A DNA stretch of 64,000 bases from Schizosaccharomyces osmophilus (GCF_027921745.1 NC_079239.1:1081501-1145500); one strand, 5' to 3'. Shown: positions 19,954 through 31,658, counted from the first letter of the stretch. A program made the numbers and translations. The notes: a model not told the origin generated them from the letters alone.

Positions 19954-19966
19954 GTAAACAAACAAA
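19954..19966 (+). promoter_or_regulatory. FLEX (Mei4 forkhead) motif in the ufe1/for3 promoter
   Basis: GTAAACAAACAAA is an exact match to the FLEX consensus. It lies 318 bp before the ufe1 ATG and 559 bp before the for3 ATG, with a near-match in the opposite orientation about 40 bp to the left. Confidence 0.5.
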
Positions 19967-20115
19967 TAGAATCCAACATTGGGACAAGATTTGTCAAATT
20001 AGACAGGATTTCCTCTATAAATTATACAAGAAGTGACTCCAAACGAATTCTAAAAGTTTGAACTCATCAATTGAGAAGGGACTAATGACATTTCATGTAT
20101 ATCGTAACTTGGGCG

Positions 20116-20133
20116 AGTACATATATATGTACT
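20116..20133. repeat. Perfect 18-bp palindrome in the for3 promoter
   Basis: AGTACATATATATGTACT equals its reverse complement. Like the palindrome at 14785-14804, it has two GTAC half sites exactly eight A/T bases apart. Confidence 0.9.
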
Positions 20134-20524
20134 GAGTTCCTTGGGGTTGTCACTTCACCTTTACCATATATCATAATTGTACAGTTGCATTATTTACCCA
20201 CACTTTTTGTTTCATACTGTATTTTCTATACTTTATATTAATTATTAGAAAGCATTGACTGTTTTTAAAATTCATTCTTATTCAAGGGTTCGCTTTCCTT
20301 AGATTTGGGAAGCAATTCCTTCTTCGCTTGGCATATTCGTATTTTAACACATCCACCTACTGCTGAAGCTAAGCTTTCAAAGGATATTTGGTGGCCTAAT
20401 TTATATCCTTACCGATTAGCCCTCACGAATTGCCTTTGTCGTTGATTTGCATCCTTAGCCCTGCTTACCCTTTCATTCATTTGTTGTCTCTATTCCGTTT
20501 TTTTATTTATTTAATCGTTTTAAT

Positions 20525-23500
20525 ATGTCGATACGCTCTTTTCAGAACCCGTCAGAAATCGATTCCAAAGACTATTCTTGGAATACACAGTTATATGAAG
20601 ACCGTTCGGCCACCCCTTCCACAGTATCATTATCCGAGCCGTATGATTTAAGCAACATACAATTACATTCAGAAAATGAATCTCGAGAAGATATTGTATC
20701 ACTCGGTCAGGCATCTGACAACTCTTTGCAGTACATGTGTTACCGAATTGTATATCATCACAAAATCAAGGTCTTCGATAAACTATATGCGGAAGCTACT
20801 GACATAAGGAAAAAGTATCCTATGGAAAATCGACTTGTTCCAAAACCTCCTGTTGTTAAGGAAATACAAGACCCATCAAAAAGACTAGGTATTTATGGCC
20901 CCGACACTCCCTTAACTAAAGATGTTACGATTTTGGATGAAGATACGTACGCTGTTATTCTTGAAAGAATTGATTTCTATATCGAAAAAATCGTCGAAGT
21001 GCCGACCAATTTGGAACATATGGCAGCCTTGAATTTACAACTACAAACGCAGCCTATTTGGTGGATTGATGAGTTCGCTGAACGAAATGGTGTCGAAAGC
21101 TTGCTAACTTCTTTACGAAATTTGGGCCATATCCCCAAACGCCATGCAAATACCGAAGTAGAGGTGCTGCTGATTCAATCCCTCTTTCATTCTTTAAATA
21201 GCGGCGTTGCAAGGAATCGTCTATATTTGTCTGCTAAATGTGCTGTCCCCGGCTTTAATGCTATTGGTGCTTTAGCTGAATCAATGTTTTCCAAGAGCCT
21301 TAATGCTCGCCGTATTTCAACTTTTATCTTGAAAATTATTTGCAGCCGAAAATTTGAACATGGCCAGTCATCTGTCGTCAAGGCCTTGGAATGGCTCGTT
21401 GAACAAGGTGCCTCGAAAACTCGATTTAGCAGATGGATGTCAGCTTTACACGACGTCGTATCTAATATCCAGAGTCATGCCGATAACCTTATATTACCGA
21501 ATAACGAACTTGCCAATCTACAGGGCACGGACTGCTTGATCGATTATTTGGTGGTTACCTTTAACTTGATACGTGGTATCTGTTCATGTACTGCTGATCT
21601 TCGTTCGAGATGTAATATACGTCGCGAATTTTTGAGTGCTGGTCTCGGTAAGACATTAGAAATTATGCAACGCTGGAAAAACATTTCTCTCCGCACCGTT
21701 GTTGTCAACCTCTTAAATGAGCACAATGGTGATGCACAATCTTATAAAAAGTTTATGATCGCGAATTCCGCAAACGAAGAGAGATCAGAGATAGCTTCTT
21801 TAAAGTCTGCCAACGTTACTACTGACCGTCAAGTGAATGAAGAAAATCCTCAGCAATCGCAAATGCTGAACGCATTTCAAAAAATTTGTTCTCGTTTAAT
21901 AGATCATGATTCTCAAAGTAGTTTCTACAATTTACTTCAGTCCTTGGGCAACGAAAAAGATCTAGAAAAAATTGAAAAGTCCATGCATCTTTTGGTGTTT
22001 ACATTAAATGCAATTGATGATTATAAATCTGCCCGGGTGGACTCAAATGTCGGTTTCAATATTGTGTCGCAAAGATTGCTTGATCGTATGGGCACAGCTG
22101 ACGAATTATCTGATTACAAGACGAGACAAAGTGAATTAGTCTTGGAGAATAAACGTTTGCATGACCAGGTAGATGCATTGTTGTCGCAGCTTAATGTTGG
22201 CCCTCGTGATCCTATGCAATTTCTGAAAACCCAGCTGAATGAACTACGCAGGGAAATAGATCAAAGAGAGAGGCTCTTGATTTCAATGCAACGGGAATTT
22301 GATGGCCGTTATAAAGCTCAGTTGTTTGCTTATAGTAAATTACAGTCTCAACTAGAGGCTGCCCAAAGTGCGGGAAATTCAAACTTACAAAATGCTTATT
22401 CTTCTGGAAAACCGTTGCTTAAAAAGTCCATTTCACAAGACTCGTTAGACGCAATGTCAAAAGATTTTGCATACAGTGTAGTTTCAAATTTGGAAGATTC
22501 TGAGCATTATATTACTCCTGAAAAGGACGAAGAAGAATCGGAAGTGGAATCGGAGGTCTCTTCTTTAGAAGAATCAAACGAGGCAACTGCACAATTTATA
22601 AATACACCAACAACTACACACGCTGTTGTAGCACCTCCAACGCAGCTTGGTCCTCCCCCTCCTCCCCCTCCTCCGGTTCCTATAATGGGAGTTTCGAAGG
22701 TAGCTGTACCATCGGCTGTAAGCTTACCACCTCCACCACCACCTCCTCCTTTTGTAATTGGTGGCTTAAATGGCCCTCCTCCACCACCTCCGCCTCCCCC
22801 AGGTGTTACACCCGGTGGCAGATTTGTGGCTTCAGCTCCGGTGCAGCCTTCTTTGGCCGCTACCGAGCAGGCTACTGAAAAAACTGAAGAAGAATTAAAA
22901 GAAGAAGAAGAAAAGGCTAGACAACAAAGAGAGGAAGCAGAAAGAAGAGCAAGAGAAGCTGTAGAGAAGTATACGAAAATTCCAAGCTTCAGGGATTATT
23001 ACGAACCTAAACATCAGCTCAAACGCGTCCATTGGGAACGTGTTGAACCTCCCTCTGGTCACAATATTTTCGTTAAGTTTCCCATAGATATTGAAACGAT
23101 TGGAAGAACACTCTTAAATAGCGGGTGGTTACAGATTTTAGATGAGAAGTTTGACAACACTAGAAGAATTGAAACAAAGACTGTCACTAAAGAAACCTCG
23201 CCAAACGCACTCTTATCTCCAAATGTAAAGCAACATTTGGAAATTGTGTTACGTTCCGTCTCGGAGTTCACACCTGAAGAATTAGTACGAATGTTTTTAA
23301 CCGATCCTAACTTTCTATCTCCTGCTATTCAGTTTTTCCACAAGTCTGGATTTGCTACTCAAGAGGGACTTCTGGCTCCATTTGCATCCTATTGGACGGA
23401 CTACAGCAAGCCTGAGGACAAGCGTACACCTCCCAAAGATAATGTCCATCAGCTGGGCTATTATGAGAGATTTTTTGTTTTGTTTATCGTAAACTTGAGA

Positions 23501-24787
23501 CATTATTTTCAACAGCGTATGTATGGTTTACGATTGCGTGAAACTTTCTTACCAGAAATTGAGAATATCGAAGTTCATGTTAAAAAGGTGGTTGATGTTT
23601 GCAGGTCAATATTGGAAGATAAATATTTTTCTGGGTTTTTCCAAGTCTTGCTTAATCTCGGAAACTATATAAATGATCCTCTTGATAAAGCTCGTGCATT
23701 TTCTTTGCCAATGGTTTATAGATTGGAAACATTGCGAGATTGTACATTTTCTAACACTCTTTTGCATTATTTCGAAGATATCATTCGTACCCAATTCCCT
23801 GAATATGAAAAGTCTGAAACAACGTTTAAAAAAATACAGTCAATTTGCTCTTATGGTATCGATGGGCTTGTTTCTGAAATGGATTCTGTTTACGAACAGT
23901 ATTTGCATTTTAAAAATGAAATTGAAAAGGGTGCATTATCGAAGCGTGAAGAACATCATCCAGAGGATAAAGTGATAGATGCCATTTACGAATGGTACGA
24001 AAAGGCCTCAGAAAAAATTAAGAGTTTTATGGCCTTAAAACGTGATTTCTTGAAGCTAACGGAGGATACTGTTAAGTATCTATGTGAATTTAAAAACGTG
24101 GAAGTCGTTCGAAACACCTTTTTGAAAAATTTGACATCGTTCTATATAATTTACTGTAACGTTAGAAATGACAATGCAAGAAAACGGGAGCGTGAAGCTC
24201 AAGCTAGACGAACTGAAGATTCTAAAAAGCTGATCATGGAACGTAAGAAAACGTCAATAGTTGCCCAGTATAGGAAGGAAATTCCGGAAGAGCCGAGTGG
24301 ATCTGCTTCGAATCAAGATCTTATAACAGATATCGGATCGTCGAGGGCTGTCGACAGTTCAGAAACGTTAGCTGATGAGACTTCGGGTGATGGTAATCAG
24401 GAACTTCATGATACGCTTCTGAGTGAGTTAGGCAAACAAATTTCCGAAGGTGCAGATAAAGCAAATAATGGAAATCCTGTTAATGAGCTTGGTTTAGCAA
24501 CAAAGGATGAAGATGTCATCGAATTAACTTCTGAAACAGATGATATTGCTACAAGGGCAAAATCAATGCTACTTAAAATAAAAAATACAGAGAAACGTGG
24601 CAATAATGTGCAAATCGATCCAATGAACATGGATGAAGATTCTTTGCGAGCACAATTGAAAGCAGCCAATCATCCTCAAAAAGTTTCCTTACCTCAGGGT
24701 AAGAAGAAAGACTCAGTGGAGGCATCTTTAGCAAAAAGTATATTAGCGAATTTAACGAATCCCTCCGCTAGGGAGTTTCACTCGTGA
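20525..24787 (+). CDS. for3: Formin For3 (actin cable nucleator)
   Basis: This single exon gives 1420 residues (S. pombe For3 is about 1461). The order is: N-terminal Drf GBD/FH3 region (residues ~60-440), coiled-coil segments (~540-625), FH1 with three poly-proline runs of 8-9 Pro (~708-765), a charged helix, then FH2 (~820-1225) with HQLKRVHWERV and the GNYINDPLDKARAFSLP block. The C-terminal tail (~1225-1420) is charged and should hold the DAD autoinhibitory segment. For3 nucleates actin cables from cell tips, controlled by Cdc42, Bud6 and Pob1. A run of 23 A follows the stop at 24809-24831. Confidence 0.96.
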   Translation: MSIRSFQNPSEIDSKDYSWNTQLYEDRSATPSTVSLSEPYDLSNIQLHSENESREDIVSLGQASDNSLQYMCYRIVYHHKIKVFDKLYAEATDIRKKYPMENRLVPKPPVVKEIQDPSKRLGIYGPDTPLTKDVTILDEDTYAVILERIDFYIEKIVEVPTNLEHMAALNLQLQTQPIWWIDEFAERNGVESLLTSLRNLGHIPKRHANTEVEVLLIQSLFHSLNSGVARNRLYLSAKCAVPGFNAIGALAESMFSKSLNARRISTFILKIICSRKFEHGQSSVVKALEWLVEQGASKTRFSRWMSALHDVVSNIQSHADNLILPNNELANLQGTDCLIDYLVVTFNLIRGICSCTADLRSRCNIRREFLSAGLGKTLEIMQRWKNISLRTVVVNLLNEHNGDAQSYKKFMIANSANEERSEIASLKSANVTTDRQVNEENPQQSQMLNAFQKICSRLIDHDSQSSFYNLLQSLGNEKDLEKIEKSMHLLVFTLNAIDDYKSARVDSNVGFNIVSQRLLDRMGTADELSDYKTRQSELVLENKRLHDQVDALLSQLNVGPRDPMQFLKTQLNELRREIDQRERLLISMQREFDGRYKAQLFAYSKLQSQLEAAQSAGNSNLQNAYSSGKPLLKKSISQDSLDAMSKDFAYSVVSNLEDSEHYITPEKDEEESEVESEVSSLEESNEATAQFINTPTTTHAVVAPPTQLGPPPPPPPPVPIMGVSKVAVPSAVSLPPPPPPPPFVIGGLNGPPPPPPPPPGVTPGGRFVASAPVQPSLAATEQATEKTEEELKEEEEKARQQREEAERRAREAVEKYTKIPSFRDYYEPKHQLKRVHWERVEPPSGHNIFVKFPIDIETIGRTLLNSGWLQILDEKFDNTRRIETKTVTKETSPNALLSPNVKQHLEIVLRSVSEFTPEELVRMFLTDPNFLSPAIQFFHKSGFATQEGLLAPFASYWTDYSKPEDKRTPPKDNVHQLGYYERFFVLFIVNLRHYFQQRMYGLRLRETFLPEIENIEVHVKKVVDVCRSILEDKYFSGFFQVLLNLGNYINDPLDKARAFSLPMVYRLETLRDCTFSNTLLHYFEDIIRTQFPEYEKSETTFKKIQSICSYGIDGLVSEMDSVYEQYLHFKNEIEKGALSKREEHHPEDKVIDAIYEWYEKASEKIKSFMALKRDFLKLTEDTVKYLCEFKNVEVVRNTFLKNLTSFYIIYCNVRNDNARKREREAQARRTEDSKKLIMERKKTSIVAQYRKEIPEEPSGSASNQDLITDIGSSRAVDSSETLADETSGDGNQELHDTLLSELGKQISEGADKANNGNPVNELGLATKDEDVIELTSETDDIATRAKSMLLKIKNTEKRGNNVQIDPMNMDEDSLRAQLKAANHPQKVSLPQGKKKDSVEASLAKSILANLTNPSAREFHS

Positions 24788-25593
24788 TGATCTATCCAAC
24801 TTTTTCTTAAAAAAAAAAAAAAAAAAAAAAAGAGGAAAAGTGTTTATTCGACTACCGAAGGTAACAATAGCTGGATTGAGGAGTTGCATGAATATTCTTG
24901 TGCATACAATTGTGCGCATTTTCGCATGCTTTATTCTGTGCAACTACTAGAATGATTTTGGTTTGAAGCAATTGTCATAATTTGCTTTATTTTTGAATAA
25001 GAGGATGGCTAATAGGAAAAAATAATAAAAGGGCTTTAAAAGAATATCCCGAAGCAAGAAACGGATGTTGGCTCAATTGCATCACGTTTAGTGTGTATAT
25101 ATGAGCGGTTTTCTCTTCATTCGTTTAAAAGATCGTGTACCCACGCAAATAATTGAAAACAAAATTAGATGCACGCAAAACATCGTTTAATGTCTTTTAA
25201 TTACGACGATACTAATGATGGGACAAAAAATATTTATTTGGCTTAAGCCGTTGACATGTTTTTGAAATGCTGGACATTGAATACTGTGAATGTTTAATGC
25301 TTTTTTTGCAGTCATAATTGATAATATTGTGAGATACATTAGTTTGAATGGATTATAGTTGATAACATATAGTCGCTTAGTATAACAGAAGAACTTTCAC
25401 TTTATAGTAAATAGTAATGAATTTTAAATAGGACGGTTTCAGTAAAAGCAGTTCTCCTGCTAGTAAATCCCAACTTCATCCTTGTCAATGAATTGTATTT
25501 ATGTTACCTAATTTACAAGTAACGAAAAGTTGGTTGAAGTGAAGAATTTGTACTTCACCAAGTTTGCAGCATTTCTAATAAATATTCACTGCA
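24788..25593. other. for3-elp2 intergenic region
   Basis: An A23 run lies just after the for3 stop, and a TATA-like TGTATATATGA near 25094. The remainder is AT-rich and otherwise featureless to inspection. Confidence 0.35.
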
Positions 25594-27981
25594 ATGTTTC
25601 GATATGAAACACTTCATGCTGGATGTAACCGGATCTCAGAAGCGGCTTCGTGGATGAAAAATTTCGGATTGGTTTATGGTGCTGAAAAACTCATAGCAAT
25701 TGCTGATCCTGTAAGTTTTCTACATGGAAGAAATCAAAATAAAAAGAAAAAATAGAAAACTAACATAGGAAATAACAGTTTAAAGAAATCCGATACTTAT
25801 TGGCTGGTCATACTGATAGAATAAGTTGTATTGAAGAGCTGACTACTGAAAAAACATTGATTATTTCGGGATCATCGGACAAGACGGTTCGCGTATGGGA
25901 AAAGAATGATGAAAATGATGCCTTTGATAATATTCAAACGATAAATTTGGATGCTACGCCGGAAAGCCTCACCGTTAATGGCGATTTAATTATAGCTGGT
26001 TGTTCAAACAGCAAGTGCGTGGTTTTTGAATGGAAAGGAGCAGGGGAGATGTTGAAAGAAGTATCCCGATTCGAAACTGGAGAATTGATTCCAATGGACT
26101 TGAAATTGATAAAATTTAAGGATGGAATTGTTTTAGTTGTTGGTGGCTCTAACAAACGAATAAACGTTTATGGCAGTGACAACGTATATATTTACTTTGA
26201 ATTAAAGGCTGTTTTAACAGGTCATCTTGACTGGGTGCGATGTCTGTCTGTTCGACAAACTTCTGAATCAATGGCTACGTTGATCTCGGGCAGTCAAGAT
26301 CGTTATATGCGACTTTGGAAAATTTCGCTTTGGGAGGAAAAAGATGAAGCCACTTCTGATGAGTAAGTTAAAATCCTCCAAAGTAAATTATACTAACTTT
26401 GTTAGATTTTCTGAAACTCTGTTATCCAACAAGCCCATTCGGTTCAAGCTTAATGGAGTGGAGTATAAGATCGTTTTTGATGCTCTCTTAATGGGTCATG
26501 AAGATTGGATCATGAATGTACAATGGCATCCTAGCAAGGAAATTATTTTATCTTCATCTGCTGATTCTTCGTTAATTGTATGGGAGCCGGATACAGCTAC
26601 CGGCATTTGGGTACCAAACGGGCGCATGGGTGAAATCGCATCTTCTCACGGTTCAACGACAGCAACAGGCAGTGCAGGTGGGTTTTGGGGAGGTTTTTGG
26701 AGTCCTGATGGTGATGCGGTCGCCTGTTGGGGAAGAACAGGAGGCTGGAGATTATGGAAAAAATCTGGAGAAGATTGGGAACAGCTTCCTTCTGTATCTG
26801 GACACACCAAACCAGTAAAAGGTATAGCTTGGGATCCTCAGGGTCAATTCTTCTTTACAGCGAGTTTGGACCAAACTACTCGTCTGTATGCTCGTTATGA
26901 AAAGGATAACACATGGCGAGAGATGGCTCGACCACAAATCCATGGTTATGATTTAGCCTCCGTTCAATGCTTGCCCTCACGGATTGGTTTTATTAGTTGT
27001 GCTGACGAAAAAGTTACGCGTGTATTTGAATTCCCGAAAACGATTGCTAGATTGCTAAAGCGTCTTTGTGGTGCTCAATTATTTGAAGAGAAGCTTCCAG
27101 AAGCCGCGAATGTTCCTCTCTTGGGCCTTTCTAATAAAGCAACAACTGCTACTGAGACAGGCACAATAAATGCTGACGAAGTTCAAACTCCATTGATTGA
27201 AGTTATTGACTCTTTGCAACATCCCCCCTTTGAAGAACATTTGCAACGTTTACTGTTGTTCCCAGAAGTTGAGAAGGTTTATGGCCATGGTTACGAAGTT
27301 TATGCGTGCGATGTTTCACATAAAGGTGATTACATGGCAACTTCTTGCAAATCCCAATCTCCTGAACATGCCATGATTCGTTTATATGATACTAATGTTT
27401 GGAAACAGCAGCAGATGCTTTCTGGTCATTCATTAACTGTAACAACTATAAAGTTTTCATACGATGATAAATATTTGTTGACAGCAGGACGTGATCGACT
27501 GGTTTGCATTCATGAATATTCTGAGGCAGAATCGAAGTTTTTGCCTTATGTAGTTATTAAAGCACATTCTCGTATAATATGGGATGCTGCTTGGGCGCCA
27601 AAGGAGATGGGTTACGTGTTTGCTACAGCTTCAAGAGATAAAATGGTCAAATTTTGGCAAGTTTTGGATGACAAAAAAGTCAAAGATGTGGTATGTTTAC
27701 AATTTGCAGATGCTGTAACTGCATTGGATATTGCCCCATTCTTTCATGATGATCATCTTTTATTGGCAGTAGGTACAGAGTCAGGAAAAACATACGTTTG
27801 GAAGTGTCCTAAAGATGATCTAACGAAATGGACTCCTTTAAGACTGCCGGATGCGATGTCTCCTAAGGAACCAGTGAACAAAATTGCTTGGAGACCAGTA
27901 TATGACAAAGAAGGAGAGTACTCTTTGCTATTAGCTGGCGAAGACACATCGATTAGGATGCTTCTGGTCCAGCTCAACTAA
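25594..27981 (+). CDS. elp2: Elongator complex WD-repeat subunit Elp2
   Basis: There are three exons, 25594..25710, 25779..26362 and 26406..27981, giving 758 residues (S. pombe is about 760). Exon 1 encodes MFRYETLHAGCNRISEAASW up to the family-typical LIAIADP. Exon 2 starts FKEIRYLLAGHTDRI. Two seven-bladed WD40 propellers are expected; clear repeats include LISGSQDRYMRLWKI, ILSSSADSSLIVWEP, FATASRDKMVKFWQV and LLAGEDTSIRMLL. Elongator adds the cm5 group at wobble uridine 34 of tRNAs, and Elp2 is part of the Elp1-Elp2-Elp3 core. The introns are 68 and 43 nt with CTAAC branches. In intron 1 an AG close to the branch is passed over. Confidence 0.94.
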
Positions 27982-28882
27982 ATTATATGTATAAAATCAT
28001 GGGTTATTACTTTTGGACAGCGTCAAATAATATTTGCTAATATAAATTTCCAAATAGCAAGCCCTGCGTAACTACAATAAAAAACGTGTTTTTTTGAACA
28101 ATGTTAATTATTACTGAGAAATTCATGGAAAAAGACTATTTCGGTTAAGTTGGTTTCTTTCTTAACGGGCATGCCAATTGACTGAACAATCCGTTGGAGT
28201 TAAATAATCATGTTTAGTAGTTGAACCATTTTATAGTTCAGAAGTGCATCGACAAGAAGTAGACTACTTGTCATTGTCGTTTTCACTCATATGGCGAATG
28301 AGGTAAATAATTTCCGTGGTTAAGATAAATGCTGTTAATAATCTTTTACTTCGTTTCCACAATTAAAGGTATGGGTAAATTAATTTATTATATACTTTTT
28401 TACAAGTTAGCTTATAAGGCAGGCTTTCGAGCTTATTTTGGTTCCATTTTGTAATTCGTACTATGCACCAAGTGTGAAATTGCTTCTCCTAACTACTCCA
28501 AAGCAAGTCTCATTAAAAGAACAAAAGAGAACCGCAAGAATAAGAACTTGAATATTATTCATAATATAAACGTTCGTTCAAAGAAAAAATTGCTTGAATG
28601 AACTTCTAGAAGCAATTATATTAAACTGAATTCTGTTGTTTTAGTCAGTGCTATTATACAACCCTAACTTATCTATGAAAGTATACTTGAATCAAAATAT
28701 TAGTTAGAGTATCCACGAAAATTGCTTTTCAATCTTTATTTATTGTTTGCCTTACGCCAAATTCATTTGAAGTGAACCGTACTCACGTTACTTAACATAG
28801 ATTATTCTCCTTCTTTACTTTACTTTACTTTGGTTTTTATTTTTATTATTTAGACTTACCTTCATTCCCTTCTATATTCATA
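27982..28882. other. elp2-alp14 intergenic region
   Basis: This 900-bp AT-rich region holds the elp2 3' flank and alp14 promoter. A pyrimidine-rich stretch with TTTACTTTACTTTAC precedes alp14. No gene or strong motif was recognised. Confidence 0.3.
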
Positions 28883-31321
28883 ATGAGTCAGGACCAGGAA
28901 GAAGATTACACAAAGTTATCTTTGGAAGCGCGAATTACACATAAAGTCTGGAAGGCTCGGTTGGGTGCTTATGAAGAATTGAGTAAAAACTTTTCTCTTT
29001 CTGGCTCTCCAACAGATCCTTGCTTCGATCTTTGGGCCCGTCAACCTGATTTATGGAGATCTGTCCTTGCAGACAGCAATGTCGCAGCTCAAGGAGCAGG
29101 CGTTACTGCTTTCGTATCGTTCTGTAAATTTTCGGACCCATCTTACATCGTTAAATGTAGAGAACTTGCTGCTGCTGCTATATCAGAAAAATGCCTTACT
29201 TCTCGAGCTTCTACAAAATCCGATGCTGTTGAAGCCTTGATGTTGATGGTTGAAGTCGATACAGCAAATCCTGTAATTGATGCCCTTCTTTCTTCCTTAT
29301 CTGCACGATCTCCTAAAGTTATAACTGCTAACGTGTCGGCTATTGCTGACTTGGTCGAGCAATTTGGTACGAAAATAATTCAACCGAAACCAATCGTCGC
29401 ACAGTTAAAATCGATGTTTGGACACGCTGATAAAAATGTACGTCAAGAAACGTTTCGATTAACCGTCAATTTGTTTCGCTGGATTGGGGAGCCTTTAAAA
29501 TTATCAATTTTTGGAGAATTGAAACCAGTTCAGGTGAAAGAGCTTGAAAGCTCGTTTTCGAAATTACCTACTGATCCACCCAAACAACAGCGCTTGTTGA
29601 GGAGTCAAGTTTCTGAGCAAACGGAAACTGCTGAAGATAACGAAAAAGGCAATGGCGGCGAAATCAATGAGGAACCAAACCTTCAAGAGGAAGAAGATGA
29701 ATTAGATTTAATAGAGGAGGTGGACGTTATTCCCAAAATTGATCCCAACTTGGAAACCGTAATGTCCTCGACAAAGTGGAAAGAGCGTAAGGAAGCTCTT
29801 GACGCACTCGTCCCAGTCCTTAGTCAACCAAGAATTAAGGAAGGAGATTTCTTCGGTTTGGTTGCATTATTATCTAAATCCATTGTGAAAGATGCCAACG
29901 TTATGGTCGTAATGAATGCAGCGAATTGTATAACGGTATTAGCTAAAGGACTACGTTCAAACTATTCTAAGTACGCCATTACTTCAGTTCAAGCACTTTT
30001 GGAACGATCAAAAGAAAAAAAGCAAAATGTTGTAGAAACATTGTCTTCAGCAATGGATGCTGCTTGTGACACGATACCCTTTAATGATGTTAGTGAACCC
30101 ATTTGCGCTTTCTCTAATAACAAAAATCCTCAGATTAAAATTGCTTGCTTTACTCTTTTAACCCGCTGTTTTCGTAAAGTGCCTCAATATCCTTCCAAGT
30201 CTAGCGTTGAATTATGCGCCAAATCTTGTGTTCCGGGAGTTTCAGACACATTCGAGCCAGTGCGTTCTTCAGCAGCCGAAGCCCTTGGAACTCTCATGAA
30301 ATTGGTAGGAGAGCGCCAGTTAGCAATACACATGGAATCTTTGGACGAAATACGAAAATCAAAAATTATGTCCTTTTTTGAGTCTGCTATAGTTAAGGCC
30401 AAGGCACCCTCAAAAACGAAGCCGGCACCCACAGCTCCAATTAAGAAGTCTGATACTAAGCCAGGTTCACCTCCGAAACTGGAAACAGCTAAAAACCCTC
30501 CCTTGTCTACATCCTCTGCTTCGACTGTATCAGCTTCCCCGAAAAAGAAGACGAATAATGAGAAACTTTCTTTAAACATGGAGAAATCAAACGCGTTCGA
30601 AAATGGCCCTTTAATGCCAAGGCCTACAACTAGACCGGTCGCGCGTGGCCTTTCTCGCAATTCACCACTTTTAAATAAGCCCGCTCTGAAATCGACATCA
30701 CCGCTACCTGCGGGAACCATAAATCAAACGGTACAAGGAATAAAAAACATGGAATTAGACGATGCAGCACATCAGCCTACAAAACATTCAAAGACATCCC
30801 CAAGTCACCTAGAACTGAAAGAAAACAATGGCGGCTCATTCGAAGAAATCGCTTCTTTAAATGAAGAGAATGAGGAGCTGAAAATACTATTATCTCTCGA
30901 AAGAGAAGAAAAAACTCGTTTACAAAGAGAGTTGGCCGAAGTTAAGAAGGAACTGAGTACGATTCGTGATTTGCAGCCTTCGTCTCCTTTGAATGATCGA
31001 AGATCTGCTTTTTTACGAAGAGCTAATTCCGAAATGTTAGATGCATCGACAGGACCAAGCAATCGCATTGACCTTTTGCAATCTCCGTTAGGAAGAGCAA
31101 GGCCATTAAGTTCTACAGGCTTTACCCAACACTCACCACTGGCACTTTCTAAATCAGGAAATAATTTTTCGTTTCAGAAAGATCCTCCAAAGCAGCCATT
31201 TTCACCTCGCTCAAATACGAATGCTGAGTGGAGTAAAGCAATTGATTTAACAACGAGGTTGAAACAAAAAATCACTGAAATGAAACAAACGGATATCAGA
31301 CATCAGGGAACGATTCATTAA
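28883..31321 (+). CDS. alp14: TOG-domain microtubule polymerase Alp14 (XMAP215 family)
   Basis: This single exon gives 812 residues (S. pombe Alp14 is about 809). It has two TOG arrays: residues ~1-235 (KLSLEARITHKVWKARLGAY, WRSVLADSNVAAQGAGV) and ~285-510 (STKWKERKEALDALVPVL), separated by an acidic linker. A Ser/Lys/Pro-rich region (~520-660) binds the lattice. A coiled coil for dimerisation (NEENEELKILLSLEREEKTR) follows near 665-715. The C-terminal tail binds Alp7/TACC. It adds tubulin at plus ends and acts at the spindle and kinetochore. Two TOGs plus a coiled coil is the yeast-type architecture. Confidence 0.95.
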   Translation: MSQDQEEDYTKLSLEARITHKVWKARLGAYEELSKNFSLSGSPTDPCFDLWARQPDLWRSVLADSNVAAQGAGVTAFVSFCKFSDPSYIVKCRELAAAAISEKCLTSRASTKSDAVEALMLMVEVDTANPVIDALLSSLSARSPKVITANVSAIADLVEQFGTKIIQPKPIVAQLKSMFGHADKNVRQETFRLTVNLFRWIGEPLKLSIFGELKPVQVKELESSFSKLPTDPPKQQRLLRSQVSEQTETAEDNEKGNGGEINEEPNLQEEEDELDLIEEVDVIPKIDPNLETVMSSTKWKERKEALDALVPVLSQPRIKEGDFFGLVALLSKSIVKDANVMVVMNAANCITVLAKGLRSNYSKYAITSVQALLERSKEKKQNVVETLSSAMDAACDTIPFNDVSEPICAFSNNKNPQIKIACFTLLTRCFRKVPQYPSKSSVELCAKSCVPGVSDTFEPVRSSAAEALGTLMKLVGERQLAIHMESLDEIRKSKIMSFFESAIVKAKAPSKTKPAPTAPIKKSDTKPGSPPKLETAKNPPLSTSSASTVSASPKKKTNNEKLSLNMEKSNAFENGPLMPRPTTRPVARGLSRNSPLLNKPALKSTSPLPAGTINQTVQGIKNMELDDAAHQPTKHSKTSPSHLELKENNGGSFEEIASLNEENEELKILLSLEREEKTRLQRELAEVKKELSTIRDLQPSSPLNDRRSAFLRRANSEMLDASTGPSNRIDLLQSPLGRARPLSSTGFTQHSPLALSKSGNNFSFQKDPPKQPFSPRSNTNAEWSKAIDLTTRLKQKITEMKQTDIRHQGTIH

Positions 31322-31658
31322 AAAGAAAGAATGACTTTACGTTTGATTTTGTGTAGAGGATTTACGTATAATAATGGTTAATTTGGTGAATCTTTAAACT
31401 TCATGATTTTCCTTACAATAGATTGTTCTCTCCTGGTAAATAAAATGTCAAAAGAATAGTTATTAACTACAATTTCATCGTAATAAGCAAACTTAAACAC
31501 GGGGACATAAATTTCATAAAAATAAGTTATGTAAACTATGATAGATTAAAGTTAAATGGCGTTAATGATTGAACGAAGAAGAACCTGGTTAGTTGTGTTG
31601 AAATTCAAAACCAACAAGAAGCATGAAAGAAAAAAGAAGAACAAACTATTAAATAAAA
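31322..31658. other. Convergent 3' ends of alp14 and the arrestin-like gene
   Basis: This is AT-rich 3' flanking sequence with no further signal recognised. Confidence 0.35.

Larger units (their letters stand above)
19637..20524. other. Divergent ufe1/for3 promoter region
   Basis: This 888-bp gene-free region contains an exact FLEX/Mei4 site (19954-19966), a diverged inverted copy TTTGTTTGTTTGC (19903-19915) and an 18-bp palindrome (20116-20133) whose core could act as a TATA element. Confidence 0.45.

Noticed and set aside
30184-30720. 178-codon frame antisense to alp14
   Set aside because: Shadow frame of a strongly supported TOG-protein gene.
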